A stretch of 24,104 nucleotides of DNA. It comes from a virus. Below, piece by piece: positions 1 through 6,502 of the stretch. The notes under the pieces were generated by a model. It was not told the DNA's origin. It made no database searches and saw only the letters and a list, made by a program, of their open reading frames with translations. The position numbers were made by a program, and so were the translations under genes. The stretch spans positions 1 through 24,104 of the IMG/VR virus record IMGVR_UViG_3300021373_003503; one strand, given 5' to 3'. The first letter of the stretch is position 1. Every line of letters starts with the position of its first letter.

Positions 1-866
1 TCATAACAATCTACTTCCCCTGAAGGCTCGACCAAAATGCAGTTATCTTTAGTAGCCCAATCTTTGTGAGATGTTGCATTAAGAACAACGCTCCATTTGC
101 CAAGACAAGTTGCGTTAAAAGCAGGAAGATTCCAGCCTTCTGCTCCAGAAAGGCCTGTAAGGTCAATGTCGATTGCATTTAAAAATTCATTAACTTCAGC
201 ATTCTTCTCTAAATAAGGTAAAAAATTAATATTAGAATATCTCTCTCCACCTAAAACAGCATTAATTGTTGCATCCATATCTTCTTGCTTATAGAATGGA
301 TTAGTAACCAAGCAAGATAGTTGGTATTTAGGATTGTTACCGTATTGCTTTAACCAAGTCTGAATAATTTTAGCAGTATGCTTTCTATGTTCAAACTTAC
401 CCATTAATCCAAAATGGGTTATGTCATTCAAGTATTCTTTTTTTGTTTCTTTGAAGTCTTTATCGAAACCCAATGGGCAGAACACACCGCCAAACAAGTC
501 AGAAGCGCAGGAAGAACTAAAAAACGTCTCGTCTTGAGCGTTATGAATTTTCTTCTCGATGTCTGTCGGTTGGTTGCATTCATAAAAAGTTAATAAATAC
601 TGATTAGAATTTTTTCTATTCTCAGAACCATTTAAATGCCAAATTTTTAAGCTTGGTATCTCCTTATTAAGATAGTCATACCTGTTATTAACACTGGTTT
701 CTATTTTTTTGACCAACTTTTCATCAGCATCATAAGCTTTTAGATCAATATTGCCTGTTGGCCAGATTCCTACGTCATAACCCCTATCGAAAAGCTCTCG
801 GATAATGTTAAAAGAAACATTACCGAGGCTTAACGAGTTGATAGGAGCTTCAACTAAAATCTTCAT
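1..866 (-). CDS. Glycosyltransferase, GT4-like (partial, C-terminus cut by window edge)
   Basis: The reading frame opens at an ATG on the minus strand (864-866) and runs off the left edge, giving 288 visible residues. It starts MKILVEAPINSLSLGNVS, a typical beta-strand opening of a GT-B glycosyltransferase. Around residues 242-252 it has AEGWNLPAFNA, which matches the donor-binding acidic motif of family GT4 (Glu, then Gly-x-x-x-Pro and a helix). That family transfers sugars from nucleotide donors; the acceptor here is unknown. The start overlaps the SSB stop by one base (TAATG), so it is translationally coupled to ssb in a minus-strand operon. It is separated from the main sugar operon on the other strand, so its link to that pathway is inferred. 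Family assignment is fairly sure, substrate is not. Confidence 0.72.
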   Translation of the reverse strand, partial: MKILVEAPINSLSLGNVSFNIIRELFDRGYDVGIWPTGNIDLKAYDADEKLVKKIETSVNNRYDYLNKEIPSLKIWHLNGSENRKNSNQYLLTFYECNQPTDIEKKIHNAQDETFFSSSCASDLFGGVFCPLGFDKDFKETKKEYLNDITHFGLMGKFEHRKHTAKIIQTWLKQYGNNPKYQLSCLVTNPFYKQEDMDATINAVLGGERYSNINFLPYLEKNAEVNEFLNAIDIDLTGLSGAEGWNLPAFNATCLGKWSVVLNATSHKDWATKDNCILVEPSGEVDCY

Positions 867-1261
867 TAAAACGGAGGCTCATCATCAGCTACTGGACCAG
901 CGGCGGCAGTAGCGGGAGCGGGGGAGGAATCAGAAGACTGGTTATCGTCCTTCTTACCAGAATTTAAGAATTGAATATTGTTTCCTCTGATAAAATATTT
1001 AGATTGAGGCTTACCTGTTTCCTTGTTTTCCCAAGTGTCCATAGCTAGTTCACCAGTGAACACAAACTCGCGTCCTTTCGTGAGGTATTTTGATGCGATT
1101 TCGGAAAGTTTATCCCAAACTTCAAGATCAATAAAGCATTTGGTTTTAGCATTGCTTTGAGAAATACCAATCCGAAGAGTGGTTACTGACTTCCCGCCAT
1201 TAAGTTGACGAGTGACCGGATCTTTTACAAGATACCCTACTGATGTAATACTGTTATACAT
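866..1261 (-). CDS. ssb: Single-stranded DNA-binding protein
   Basis: A 131-residue bacterial-type SSB. Residues 1-100 form the OB-fold, with landmarks GYLVKDPVTR, an EVWDKLSEIASKYL segment and KGREFVFTGEL, the usual pattern of the bacterial family (DPE-R, W-K-AE, KG-V-G-L). A Ser/Ala/Pro-rich linker follows and the protein ends DDEPPF, the acidic tip that SSBs use to recruit partner proteins. It would coat single-stranded DNA at phage forks and recombination intermediates. It is bacterial SSB rather than T4 gp32-like. It overlaps the upstream sigma-like gene by 8 nt and the downstream glycosyltransferase by 1 nt. No Shine-Dalgarno is visible (upstream bases on its own strand read aatcagaaaatt). 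Confidence 0.93.
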   Translation of the reverse strand: MYNSITSVGYLVKDPVTRQLNGGKSVTTLRIGISQSNAKTKCFIDLEVWDKLSEIASKYLTKGREFVFTGELAMDTWENKETGKPQSKYFIRGNNIQFLNSGKKDDNQSSDSSPAPATAAAGPVADDEPPF

Positions 1262-1823
1262 AATTTTCTGATTCTTTCTTGAATTTGGATAGATACCGAT
1301 TATGGATGTTAATCACCCCCTGAATACTCATTCCGAGGGCTTTAGCTATCTTCCTCCAAGGTGTGACCTTATTAGAAGCGCTATTGTATCTCATGTCAAT
1401 AATTTTTTTCACCCTTTTGTCTTTTTCTTTATCTAAAGAATTTTTAAATAAGGAAAAGACCTCATAATTCTCATGAAATTCGAACCCACCTTCGTCTTCC
1501 GGTTGTTTAATCAGATCCTCTAGGGGGCATTTTTTAAATTTTTTGTTTCTCGTTAAAGCATTCAAACATTTCCATTTAGCTTCGTTAGCTAGGTATGTCG
1601 TAAATTTAGCTCCTCTTGTAGGGTCATATTTTAATACAGAACTGTATATTGTGAATTCTTTTTCTAGGAGAATATTATCCCTATCTTCAGTATTCTTGTC
1701 CCCAGACAGGAACCTATCTACCATTCCATGATAAACTCCTGAGTGCCTATTGATGATTTCGACTAAGCTGTCGTTATCATTATTGGTTTTCACGTTTTCG
1801 ATTAATTCTTGATCCGTTTGCAT
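1254..1823 (-). CDS. RNA polymerase sigma-70-like factor (phage late-type)
   Basis: A 189-residue protein with the sigma-70 outline. Near residues 65-90 the segment KYDPTRGAKFTTYLANEAKW resembles region 2 of sigma-70 factors, where the family has F-D-x-x-(R/K)-G-x-x-F-x-x-Y. Near residues 155-180, WRKIAKALGMSIQGVINIHN has the shape of a region 4 helix-turn-helix. There is no region 1.1 and the protein is short, as in phage factors of the T4 gp55 type. It probably redirects host RNA polymerase to a phage promoter class. It is the first gene of a minus-strand operon with ssb and diverges from nrdB. The start at 1823 is the first ATG of the frame, preceded by A/T-rich DNA with a TATAAT box. The family is inferred from motifs only and could be a more distant sigma relative. 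Confidence 0.7.
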   Translation of the reverse strand: MQTDQELIENVKTNNDNDSLVEIINRHSGVYHGMVDRFLSGDKNTEDRDNILLEKEFTIYSSVLKYDPTRGAKFTTYLANEAKWKCLNALTRNKKFKKCPLEDLIKQPEDEGGFEFHENYEVFSLFKNSLDKEKDKRVKKIIDMRYNSASNKVTPWRKIAKALGMSIQGVINIHNRYLSKFKKESENYV

Positions 1824-1839
1824 TACTTTTAAAATGTTG

Positions 1840-1845
1840 ATTATA
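1840..1845 (-). promoter_or_regulatory. Candidate -10 box for the sigma/ssb operon
   Basis: A perfect TATAAT lies on the minus strand about 17 nt before the ATG of the sigma-like gene. That would put the transcript start about 10 nt upstream of the start codon. No clear -35 box sits at the expected distance, and TATAAT is common by chance in such A/T-rich DNA, so confidence is low. Confidence 0.3.
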
Positions 1846-1860
1846 TCTATTCTTTATTAT

Positions 1861-1884
1861 ATATATTATATTAATATAATATAT
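1861..1884. repeat. 24-bp perfect A/T palindrome
   Basis: Every base pair of this stretch is A or T and it is a perfect inverted repeat with no loop, centred on TTAA between 1872 and 1873. Each half contains TATAAT, one facing each way (1875-1880 on plus, 1870-1865 on minus). It could be a back-to-back promoter core, a binding site for a dimeric regulator or a DNA-unwinding element. Low complexity makes long A/T palindromes likelier by chance, but 12 matched pairs in a row inside a divergent promoter region is notable. Confidence 0.6.
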
Positions 1885-1938
1885 TAGATTCCTTTCCCCA
1901 GAGGTTTTACTTTAAAAGCAAACGTAACCTCACGGATT

Positions 1939-1968
1939 TTGACCGTATAACGGTATTATACGTATATG
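1939..1968 (+). promoter_or_regulatory. Candidate promoter for nrdB-nrdA
   Basis: TTGACC (1939-1944) resembles a -35 box and TATATG (1963-1968) a weak -10 box, with an 18-bp spacer. A transcript would start near 1975, leaving a leader of about 75 nt before the nrdB ATG. The inverted repeat at 1944-1962 fills the spacer, as an operator would. Just downstream, TATTTTTG (1969-1976) fits the Bacteroidetes -7 consensus TAnnTTTG, but no TTTG lies at the matching upstream distance. Confidence 0.35.
1944..1962. repeat. Operator-like dyad CGTATAA-N5-TTATACG
   Basis: A perfect 7-bp inverted repeat with a 5-bp centre (cggta). It sits in the spacer of the candidate nrdB promoter, a common place for a repressor site. 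A binding protein is not identified. Confidence 0.45.
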
Positions 1969-2050
1969 TATTTTTGTGTCAACAAAAAAAAATTAAAAAT
2001 TTTCGCTCGACACGCGACTAAATCGCTCTAAAAGTGTAACTATCTCTACC

Positions 2051-3022
2051 ATGATTTTTGAAGAACAAGTATCGCGTAAGCCTGACCATTATCCTTGGGC
2101 AGGAGAGTTTATCGAAGCAATGCACAACGGCTTCTGGACTGATAAAGAGTTCAGTTTTACGTCTGATTTGCAGGACTTTAACGTGATATTGAATGATCAA
2201 GAAAAAGAGATTATTGTGAGAACCCTCTCTGCAATCGGTCAGATTGAGGTTGCAGTTAAGAAGTTTTGGAGTAAGTTGGGTGACAATTTGCCACACCCAT
2301 CGTTTAGCGATTTAGGTTTCGTAATGGCTAATGTCGAAGTTATTCACAATAATGCGTATGAGAGGCTTTTAGAAGTCCTTGGTTTAGAGGAGGTTTTTGA
2401 AGAAAATCTGAAACTTGACTTTATTGAGGGACGAGTGAACTACCTTCGAAAGTACACCCATAAGTTTTACAAGAATAGTAAAAAGCAGTATGTTTATGCT
2501 CTTATTCTGTTCACCTTGTTTGTGGAGAATGTCTCTCTGTTTTCCCAGTTTTATGTAATCAACTGGTTTTCTCGTTACCGGAATGTTCTCAAAGATACCG
2601 ACCAACAGGTTAAATACACCCGTAACGAAGAAAATGTACACGCATTGGTTGGGATGAAGATCATCAATACTATCAGGCAAGAGCATCCTGAGTTGTTCGA
2701 TAAGGAGTTGGAGGACCGTATTCTTGACGAGGCTCAACAAGCTTTCAATGCTGAGAGTAAGATTGTCGATTGGATGATTAATGGTATTCAAGAGCAAGGT
2801 CTTAACGCTTCCATCTTGAAAGAGTTCATTAAGAACAGAATTAATGACTCGTTGCAAAAAATTGGCTTTAAACAAGCTTTCAATGTTGACAAAAATCTGC
2901 TGAAAGATACAATTTGGTTTGAAGAGGAGTTGCTAGGTAACAATGCTACCGATTTCTTCCATTCTCGACCTGTTGAATACTCAAAGAATTCGCAGACATT
3001 CAACGAAGAAGACTTGTTTTAA
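2051..3022 (+). CDS. nrdB: Class I ribonucleotide reductase, beta (radical-generating) subunit
   Basis: A 323-residue ferritin-like R2 subunit that makes the oxidant needed for ribonucleotide reduction by the alpha subunit. Visible metal ligands are E96-x-x-H99, E159 and E194-x-x-H197. The position of the usual first ligand, Asp (D84 in E. coli), is E66 here, by alignment of the helix containing EKEIIVRTLSAIGQIE. The radical tyrosine position (Y122 in E. coli) is Y103 in EVIHNNAY. A first-ligand Glu is a mark of the non-canonical classes Ic and, as I recall, Id. There is no N-terminal ATP-cone. The tail ends NEEDLF, the acidic C-terminus that docks on alpha. nrdA begins at the very next base after the stop. 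No Shine-Dalgarno precedes the start. Confidence 0.93.
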   Translation: MIFEEQVSRKPDHYPWAGEFIEAMHNGFWTDKEFSFTSDLQDFNVILNDQEKEIIVRTLSAIGQIEVAVKKFWSKLGDNLPHPSFSDLGFVMANVEVIHNNAYERLLEVLGLEEVFEENLKLDFIEGRVNYLRKYTHKFYKNSKKQYVYALILFTLFVENVSLFSQFYVINWFSRYRNVLKDTDQQVKYTRNEENVHALVGMKIINTIRQEHPELFDKELEDRILDEAQQAFNAESKIVDWMINGIQEQGLNASILKEFIKNRINDSLQKIGFKQAFNVDKNLLKDTIWFEEELLGNNATDFFHSRPVEYSKNSQTFNEEDLF

Positions 3023-4669
3023 ATGACTGAATATTATTGGCTAAATAAAGACTCTAGGTTATTCCTAGAGCGAGGTTACCTCAAAGATGGTGAAACTCCA
3101 GAGCAGAGGATTTGTGATATTGCAGATACTGCAGAACGGTATCTGGGTATTAATGGGTTTTCTGAAAAATTTGTAGGCTACATGAAGCGCGGGTTTTTCT
3201 CTTTAGCTTCCCCTGTTTGGTCTAACTTTGGACGCAAGCGAGGTCTTCCTATATCATGTAATGGGGTTTATGTTCCTGATAGAATGGATGGCATTTTAGC
3301 TAAGCAGTCAGAGGTCGGGATGCAAACAAAGCATGGATCAGGGACATCTGCTTATTTTGGGGATCTTAGAGAGAGAGGCGCTCCAATCAATTCTGGAGGG
3401 GAGTCTTCTGGGGCTGTCCATTTTATGGAGTTATTCGATAAGGTTGCATCTGTGGTATCTCAAGGAAATGTTCGCCGTGGATCTTTCGCTGCGTACCTTC
3501 CTATTGAACACCCAGACGTAAAAGAGTTCCTCCGTATCCGTAGTGAGGGCAATGCAATCCAAGAAATGTCTTTCGGTTTAACTGTTACAGACGAGTGGAT
3601 GAAATTAATGATTGAAGGAGACTCTGAGAAGCGTCAGATTTGGGCTTCAGTTATTAAAAAGAGGTTTGAGACTGGTTATCCATACCTTTTCTTCCAAGAT
3701 GCGGCTAACAAACAGGCTCCCGACTGCTATAAAGATAAGGATATGAAGATCTATGCTTCTAATCTTTGCAATGAAATATCTTTGCCGTCAAAAGAGGATG
3801 AGTCCTTTGTGTGCTGTCTATCATCTTTGAATCTTATCCACTGGGATGAGATTGTAGAAACGGACGCTATTGAAACTTTAACAATGTTTCTTGATGCGGT
3901 TATGGAGGAGTATATTATTAAAACTAAAAATATACCATTCATGGAATCCTCTCATAATTTTGCGAAGCGTCACAGAGCTTTAGGAATGGGTGTTCTTGGT
4001 TGGCACTCTTATCTACAAAGTAAAATGATCAGCTTTGAAAGTATGGAGGCTAAACTTCAAAATAGCTTTATCTTTAAGAAGATTCGTGAGCGTAGCGACA
4101 TAGCCACAATACAACTCGCAAAACTATTAGGAAGCCCTTTGTATTGCGAAGGCTACAATCGCAGAAATACTACAACCCTAGCTATAGCTCCAACTACTAG
4201 TAGTTCGTTTATTTTGGGTCAGGTATCACCATCTATAGAGCCTCTTAATTCAAATTACTTCGTTAAAAATTTAGCTAAAGGTAAGTTCACCTATAGAAAC
4301 CCATATCTTAAAACTTTATTAGCTGAAAAGGATAAGGATACTGATGAGGTTTGGATGAGTATCCTTGAGACTGGAGGTTCTGTTCAGCATTTAGCATTCT
4401 TAAGCGAGGAAGAGAAGGGTGTATTTAAGACATTTGGAGAGATTACTCAGAAAGAAATTGTCATCCAAGCGTCTCAAAGGCAGAAGTTTTTAGATCAAGG
4501 CCAGTCTCTAAATCTTATGATAGCCCCTAAATCTAATTTAAAAGAAGTGAATCAGCTTATGATTTTTGGTTGGGAGAGTGGGTTGAAAGGTTTTTATTAT
4601 CAAAGAAGCGCAAATCCTAGTCAAGAATTAGCTAGATCCCTTATGGAATGTAAATCTTGTGAAGGTTAA
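3023..4669 (+). CDS. nrdA: Class I ribonucleotide reductase, alpha (catalytic) subunit, without ATP-cone
   Basis: A 548-residue R1 subunit that reduces ribonucleoside diphosphates to deoxy forms. The active-site cysteine pair is C79 (LPISCNGVYVPD) and C264 (CCLSSLNL). N247, C249 and E251 in SNLCNEISLP match the Asn, radical Cys and Glu of the family. Y525-Y526 are the radical-transfer tyrosines, and the C-terminal C543-x-x-C546 is the redox shuttle. The protein begins directly in the catalytic barrel region. The roughly 90-residue N-terminal ATP-cone present in E. coli NrdA is absent, so feedback inhibition by dATP through that domain should be lost. It abuts nrdB with no gap; the beta-before-alpha order is the reverse of the common nrdAB order. 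No thioredoxin or glutaredoxin gene lies in the window. Confidence 0.95.
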   Translation: MTEYYWLNKDSRLFLERGYLKDGETPEQRICDIADTAERYLGINGFSEKFVGYMKRGFFSLASPVWSNFGRKRGLPISCNGVYVPDRMDGILAKQSEVGMQTKHGSGTSAYFGDLRERGAPINSGGESSGAVHFMELFDKVASVVSQGNVRRGSFAAYLPIEHPDVKEFLRIRSEGNAIQEMSFGLTVTDEWMKLMIEGDSEKRQIWASVIKKRFETGYPYLFFQDAANKQAPDCYKDKDMKIYASNLCNEISLPSKEDESFVCCLSSLNLIHWDEIVETDAIETLTMFLDAVMEEYIIKTKNIPFMESSHNFAKRHRALGMGVLGWHSYLQSKMISFESMEAKLQNSFIFKKIRERSDIATIQLAKLLGSPLYCEGYNRRNTTTLAIAPTTSSSFILGQVSPSIEPLNSNYFVKNLAKGKFTYRNPYLKTLLAEKDKDTDEVWMSILETGGSVQHLAFLSEEEKGVFKTFGEITQKEIVIQASQRQKFLDQGQSLNLMIAPKSNLKEVNQLMIFGWESGLKGFYYQRSANPSQELARSLMECKSCEG

Positions 4670-4675
4670 TTTCAT

Positions 4676-4696
4676 TTATACTTAAAATAAGTGTAA
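4676..4696 (+). repeat. AT-rich stem-loop between nrdA and the next gene
   Basis: TTATACTT and AAGTGTAA form an 8-bp stem with one G-U pair around a 5-nt AAAAT loop, 11 nt before the downstream ATG. No U-tract follows, so it does not look like an intrinsic terminator. It may be a processing or translation-control element, or only A/T-rich chance. Confidence 0.35.
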
Positions 4697-4707
4697 AGAA
4701 AAATACA

Positions 4708-5682
4708 ATGGAATTGGACTTTTCTAAGAAAATTAAAGATTTTTTGGAGCAAACTGACGCTGCAAAGCGCAGTGGCCCAAAAAGTGGAGCGCAAACACCC
4801 GCAAAACCATCAGAACGTAAGAAAGGTTCTAGTAAGAATAAGAAAGGTTCAGCTGGTGGTAAAGGTGGTTCAATAACATTTTCGGAAAAAGTTATTCAAT
4901 CCTTAAAAAACAAAGTAGCTGAACACAATAAGAAGCACTCTAAAAAAGTGACTCTTGGGCAGCTTAAAAAGATTTATCGTCGTGGTGCGGGGGCTTTTTC
5001 GTCTAGTCATCGTCCGGGAAAGACTAGGGGTCAGTGGGCTATGGCTCGCGTAAATATGTTCCTTAAAATGGTTAGAGGTGGCAAGGTTAAGAAGTCCTAC
5101 CGTGCTGCTGACCAAGATGTAGCAAGAGGATCGGAAGATTATTACCTTGAGCGTGAAGGAGAAGCTTTTGTAGATTTTGAAGATATTGAGTTTGATATAG
5201 CTCACATTGATTTGGTAAAAGTGGAAGCTAATGAATGGGAACAGGATGACTGCACAGAAGACTTGGAATACACTGAAGCGGAAAAGAAAAATCTTAATAA
5301 ACCTTTCAGATTAAAAGATGGTAAGAAGAAGTATGGGGTTTACGTCAAAAACCCAAAGACTGGTAATGTAGTAATGGTTAAGTTTGGTGATCCAAATATG
5401 GAAATCAAACGTGATGACCCAGCTCGCCGCCGCAGCTTCAGAGCTAGGCACAAATGTGATACAGCAAAAGACAAGACGACTCCTCGTTATTGGAGTTGCA
5501 AGTTCTGGTCTAAAAAACCTGTTAGTAAGATGGTTTCTAACGAAGTCTTAGCTTGGGATGAAGAAGAGGTCTATAGTGAGTGGACTTGGGATGATGAAGG
5601 GTTTGCAGATCATCAAGACTTGCTAAATGATTACCCTTTCCTGAGTGAAGTAAAACTGGTGGTTGAAGAAGAAGACCTATAA
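4708..5682 (+). CDS. Conserved phage protein with two domains of unknown function
   Basis: A 324-residue protein of three parts. Residues 1-55 are a low-complexity Lys/Gly/Ser-rich, basic and probably disordered tail. Residues about 60-140 hold a compact basic domain with LGQLKKIYRRGAGAF, HRPG and QWAMARV, ending YRAADQDV. Residues about 195-275 hold a second conserved block (KKYGVYVKNPKTGNV, VKFGDPNMEIKRDDP, FRARHKC, RYWSCKFW), with H248, C250 and C264 as possible metal or structural residues. From memory both blocks recur in large marine phages and algal viruses as domains of unknown function (I think DUF5824 and DUF5872). The segment between and after them is acidic. The function is not known; the basic tail suggests nucleic-acid contact or a head-associated role, but that is guesswork. 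Confidence 0.65.
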   Translation: MELDFSKKIKDFLEQTDAAKRSGPKSGAQTPAKPSERKKGSSKNKKGSAGGKGGSITFSEKVIQSLKNKVAEHNKKHSKKVTLGQLKKIYRRGAGAFSSSHRPGKTRGQWAMARVNMFLKMVRGGKVKKSYRAADQDVARGSEDYYLEREGEAFVDFEDIEFDIAHIDLVKVEANEWEQDDCTEDLEYTEAEKKNLNKPFRLKDGKKKYGVYVKNPKTGNVVMVKFGDPNMEIKRDDPARRRSFRARHKCDTAKDKTTPRYWSCKFWSKKPVSKMVSNEVLAWDEEEVYSEWTWDDEGFADHQDLLNDYPFLSEVKLVVEEEDL

Positions 5683-5690
5683 AGTATAAT
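5663..5690 (+). promoter_or_regulatory. Candidate promoter of the sugar operon
   Basis: TTGAAG (5663-5668), a 16-bp spacer and a perfect TATAAT (5685-5690) lie across the end of the preceding gene. The predicted transcript would begin close to 5697, only about 5 nt before the ATG at 5702, giving a nearly leaderless mRNA. This is the best sigma-70-like promoter match inside the rightward genes and sits exactly where the gene content switches from nucleotide to sugar metabolism. Confidence 0.45.
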
Positions 5691-5705
5691 CATGCATTAG
5701 CATGA
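5690..5705 (+). repeat. Perfect inverted repeat overlapping a start codon
   Basis: TCATGC-ATTA-GCATGA is a perfect 6-bp stem with a 4-nt loop. The right arm contains the ATG (5702-5704) of the first sugar-operon gene. An out-of-frame ATG CAT TAG mini-frame (5692-5700) lies in the left arm and loop. Either could affect initiation, if the transcript starts upstream of it. Confidence 0.45.
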
Positions 5706-6502
5706 GAGATACTATAGCCGTTTATGCCTTATGGCGCGACAGTGAGTCGCATATACTTAAAACTTTAAATCAATTAGAAGATTTAGAGTCTTTAGATTAT
5801 GACTTTGAGTATTATTTCTACGAGAATGACTCAAAAGATGCAACAGTTCCTTTACTAGAGCAGTGGCTGGAGAAAAGAACCAATAAGTTTCTTCATGAAA
5901 ATCTGGATGCGGAAAGTTTTGGCAGTGTCCAAAATGTAGAGAGGATGCAAATGCTTTGTGAGTTTAGAAACAAATGCAAAAATCTACTCACAGACAGTTC
6001 TTCAAAGTATACGCTAATGGTGGACTCCGATGTTAACTTTGAAAAATCTAATTTACAGTCACATTTAGAGCTTATAGAAAGGTTGGAGGATGCGGTATTG
6101 GTTACCCCTAATGTCAGGCAAAACATTCCAGATTATGCTTTTGAAGTAACTTCAGATTCTTACTATGATGTTTATCCCTTACTAGACAAATCAAACGATA
6201 AAGGATTATACTGGACAGATTGTCCATTCAAAAATGGATTGGATAGGATGAATTGGTCGTTAGGTAATCCAATCAAGTGTAATTCAGCGTTTGGAGGCTT
6301 TGCTTTATCTTATACAGATTTAATCAAACAAGTAAAATGGTCAACTGATGGCAAGTGTGATCACGTCAACTTCTGCAAAGAGTTGTCGGCTTTTGGTTCT
6401 ATTTATGTAGATCCTAAAAATAAGGTTAATGTGGAGGTCGATTTATCTAAACACGATTTAAATAGATTTAAAAATATAGCCAAACAGCAACTTAATGCAT
6501 AA
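5702..6502 (+). CDS. Glycosyltransferase, GT-A fold, GT69/CAP59-like
   Basis: A 266-residue putative sugar transferase. It opens with a beta-strand and has FYENDSKDATVPLL at residues 39-52. A stretch RMQMLCEFRNKC (residues 81-92) leads to MVDSDVNF (106-113), whose D108-x-D110 is the metal- and nucleotide-sugar-binding DxD of GT-A enzymes. The order of E-N-D-S-x-D, R-x-x-x-L-x-x-x-R-N and DxD recalls the CAP59/CMT1 mannosyltransferase family (GT69); that link is by eye. It is the first gene of the sugar operon and overlaps the next gene by 8 nt. No signal peptide or membrane segment is seen, so it should act in the cytoplasm. The sugar and acceptor are unknown. Confidence 0.6.
   Translation: MRDTIAVYALWRDSESHILKTLNQLEDLESLDYDFEYYFYENDSKDATVPLLEQWLEKRTNKFLHENLDAESFGSVQNVERMQMLCEFRNKCKNLLTDSSSKYTLMVDSDVNFEKSNLQSHLELIERLEDAVLVTPNVRQNIPDYAFEVTSDSYYDVYPLLDKSNDKGLYWTDCPFKNGLDRMNWSLGNPIKCNSAFGGFALSYTDLIKQVKWSTDGKCDHVNFCKELSAFGSIYVDPKNKVNVEVDLSKHDLNRFKNIAKQQLNA

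Larger units (their letters stand above)
1824..2050. promoter_or_regulatory. Divergent intergenic control region
   Basis: The 227 bp between the leftward sigma/ssb/glycosyltransferase operon and the rightward nrdB gene is the largest gene-free stretch in the window. It is very A/T-rich on its left side. It contains a 24-bp A/T palindrome, a short inverted repeat around 1944-1962, and candidate promoter boxes in both directions. I saw no tRNA, small gene or terminator. It probably holds the promoters of both flanking operons; an origin or replication-initiation role is possible but nothing specific shows it. Confidence 0.6.

Noticed and set aside
1937-1976. A full Bacteroidetes promoter (TTTG plus TAnnTTTG)
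   Set aside because: The -7-like box is present but the nearest upstream TTTG is about 27 bp away, longer than the usual spacer. Only the single box is mentioned.
2384-2875. A 163-codon open frame antisense to nrdB
   Set aside because: It lies wholly inside nrdB, whose metal ligands are all in place, and its translation shows no family motif. It is a shadow frame.
4676-4696. Intrinsic terminator after nrdA
   Set aside because: The stem is A/U-rich with a wobble pair and no U-tract follows on either strand.
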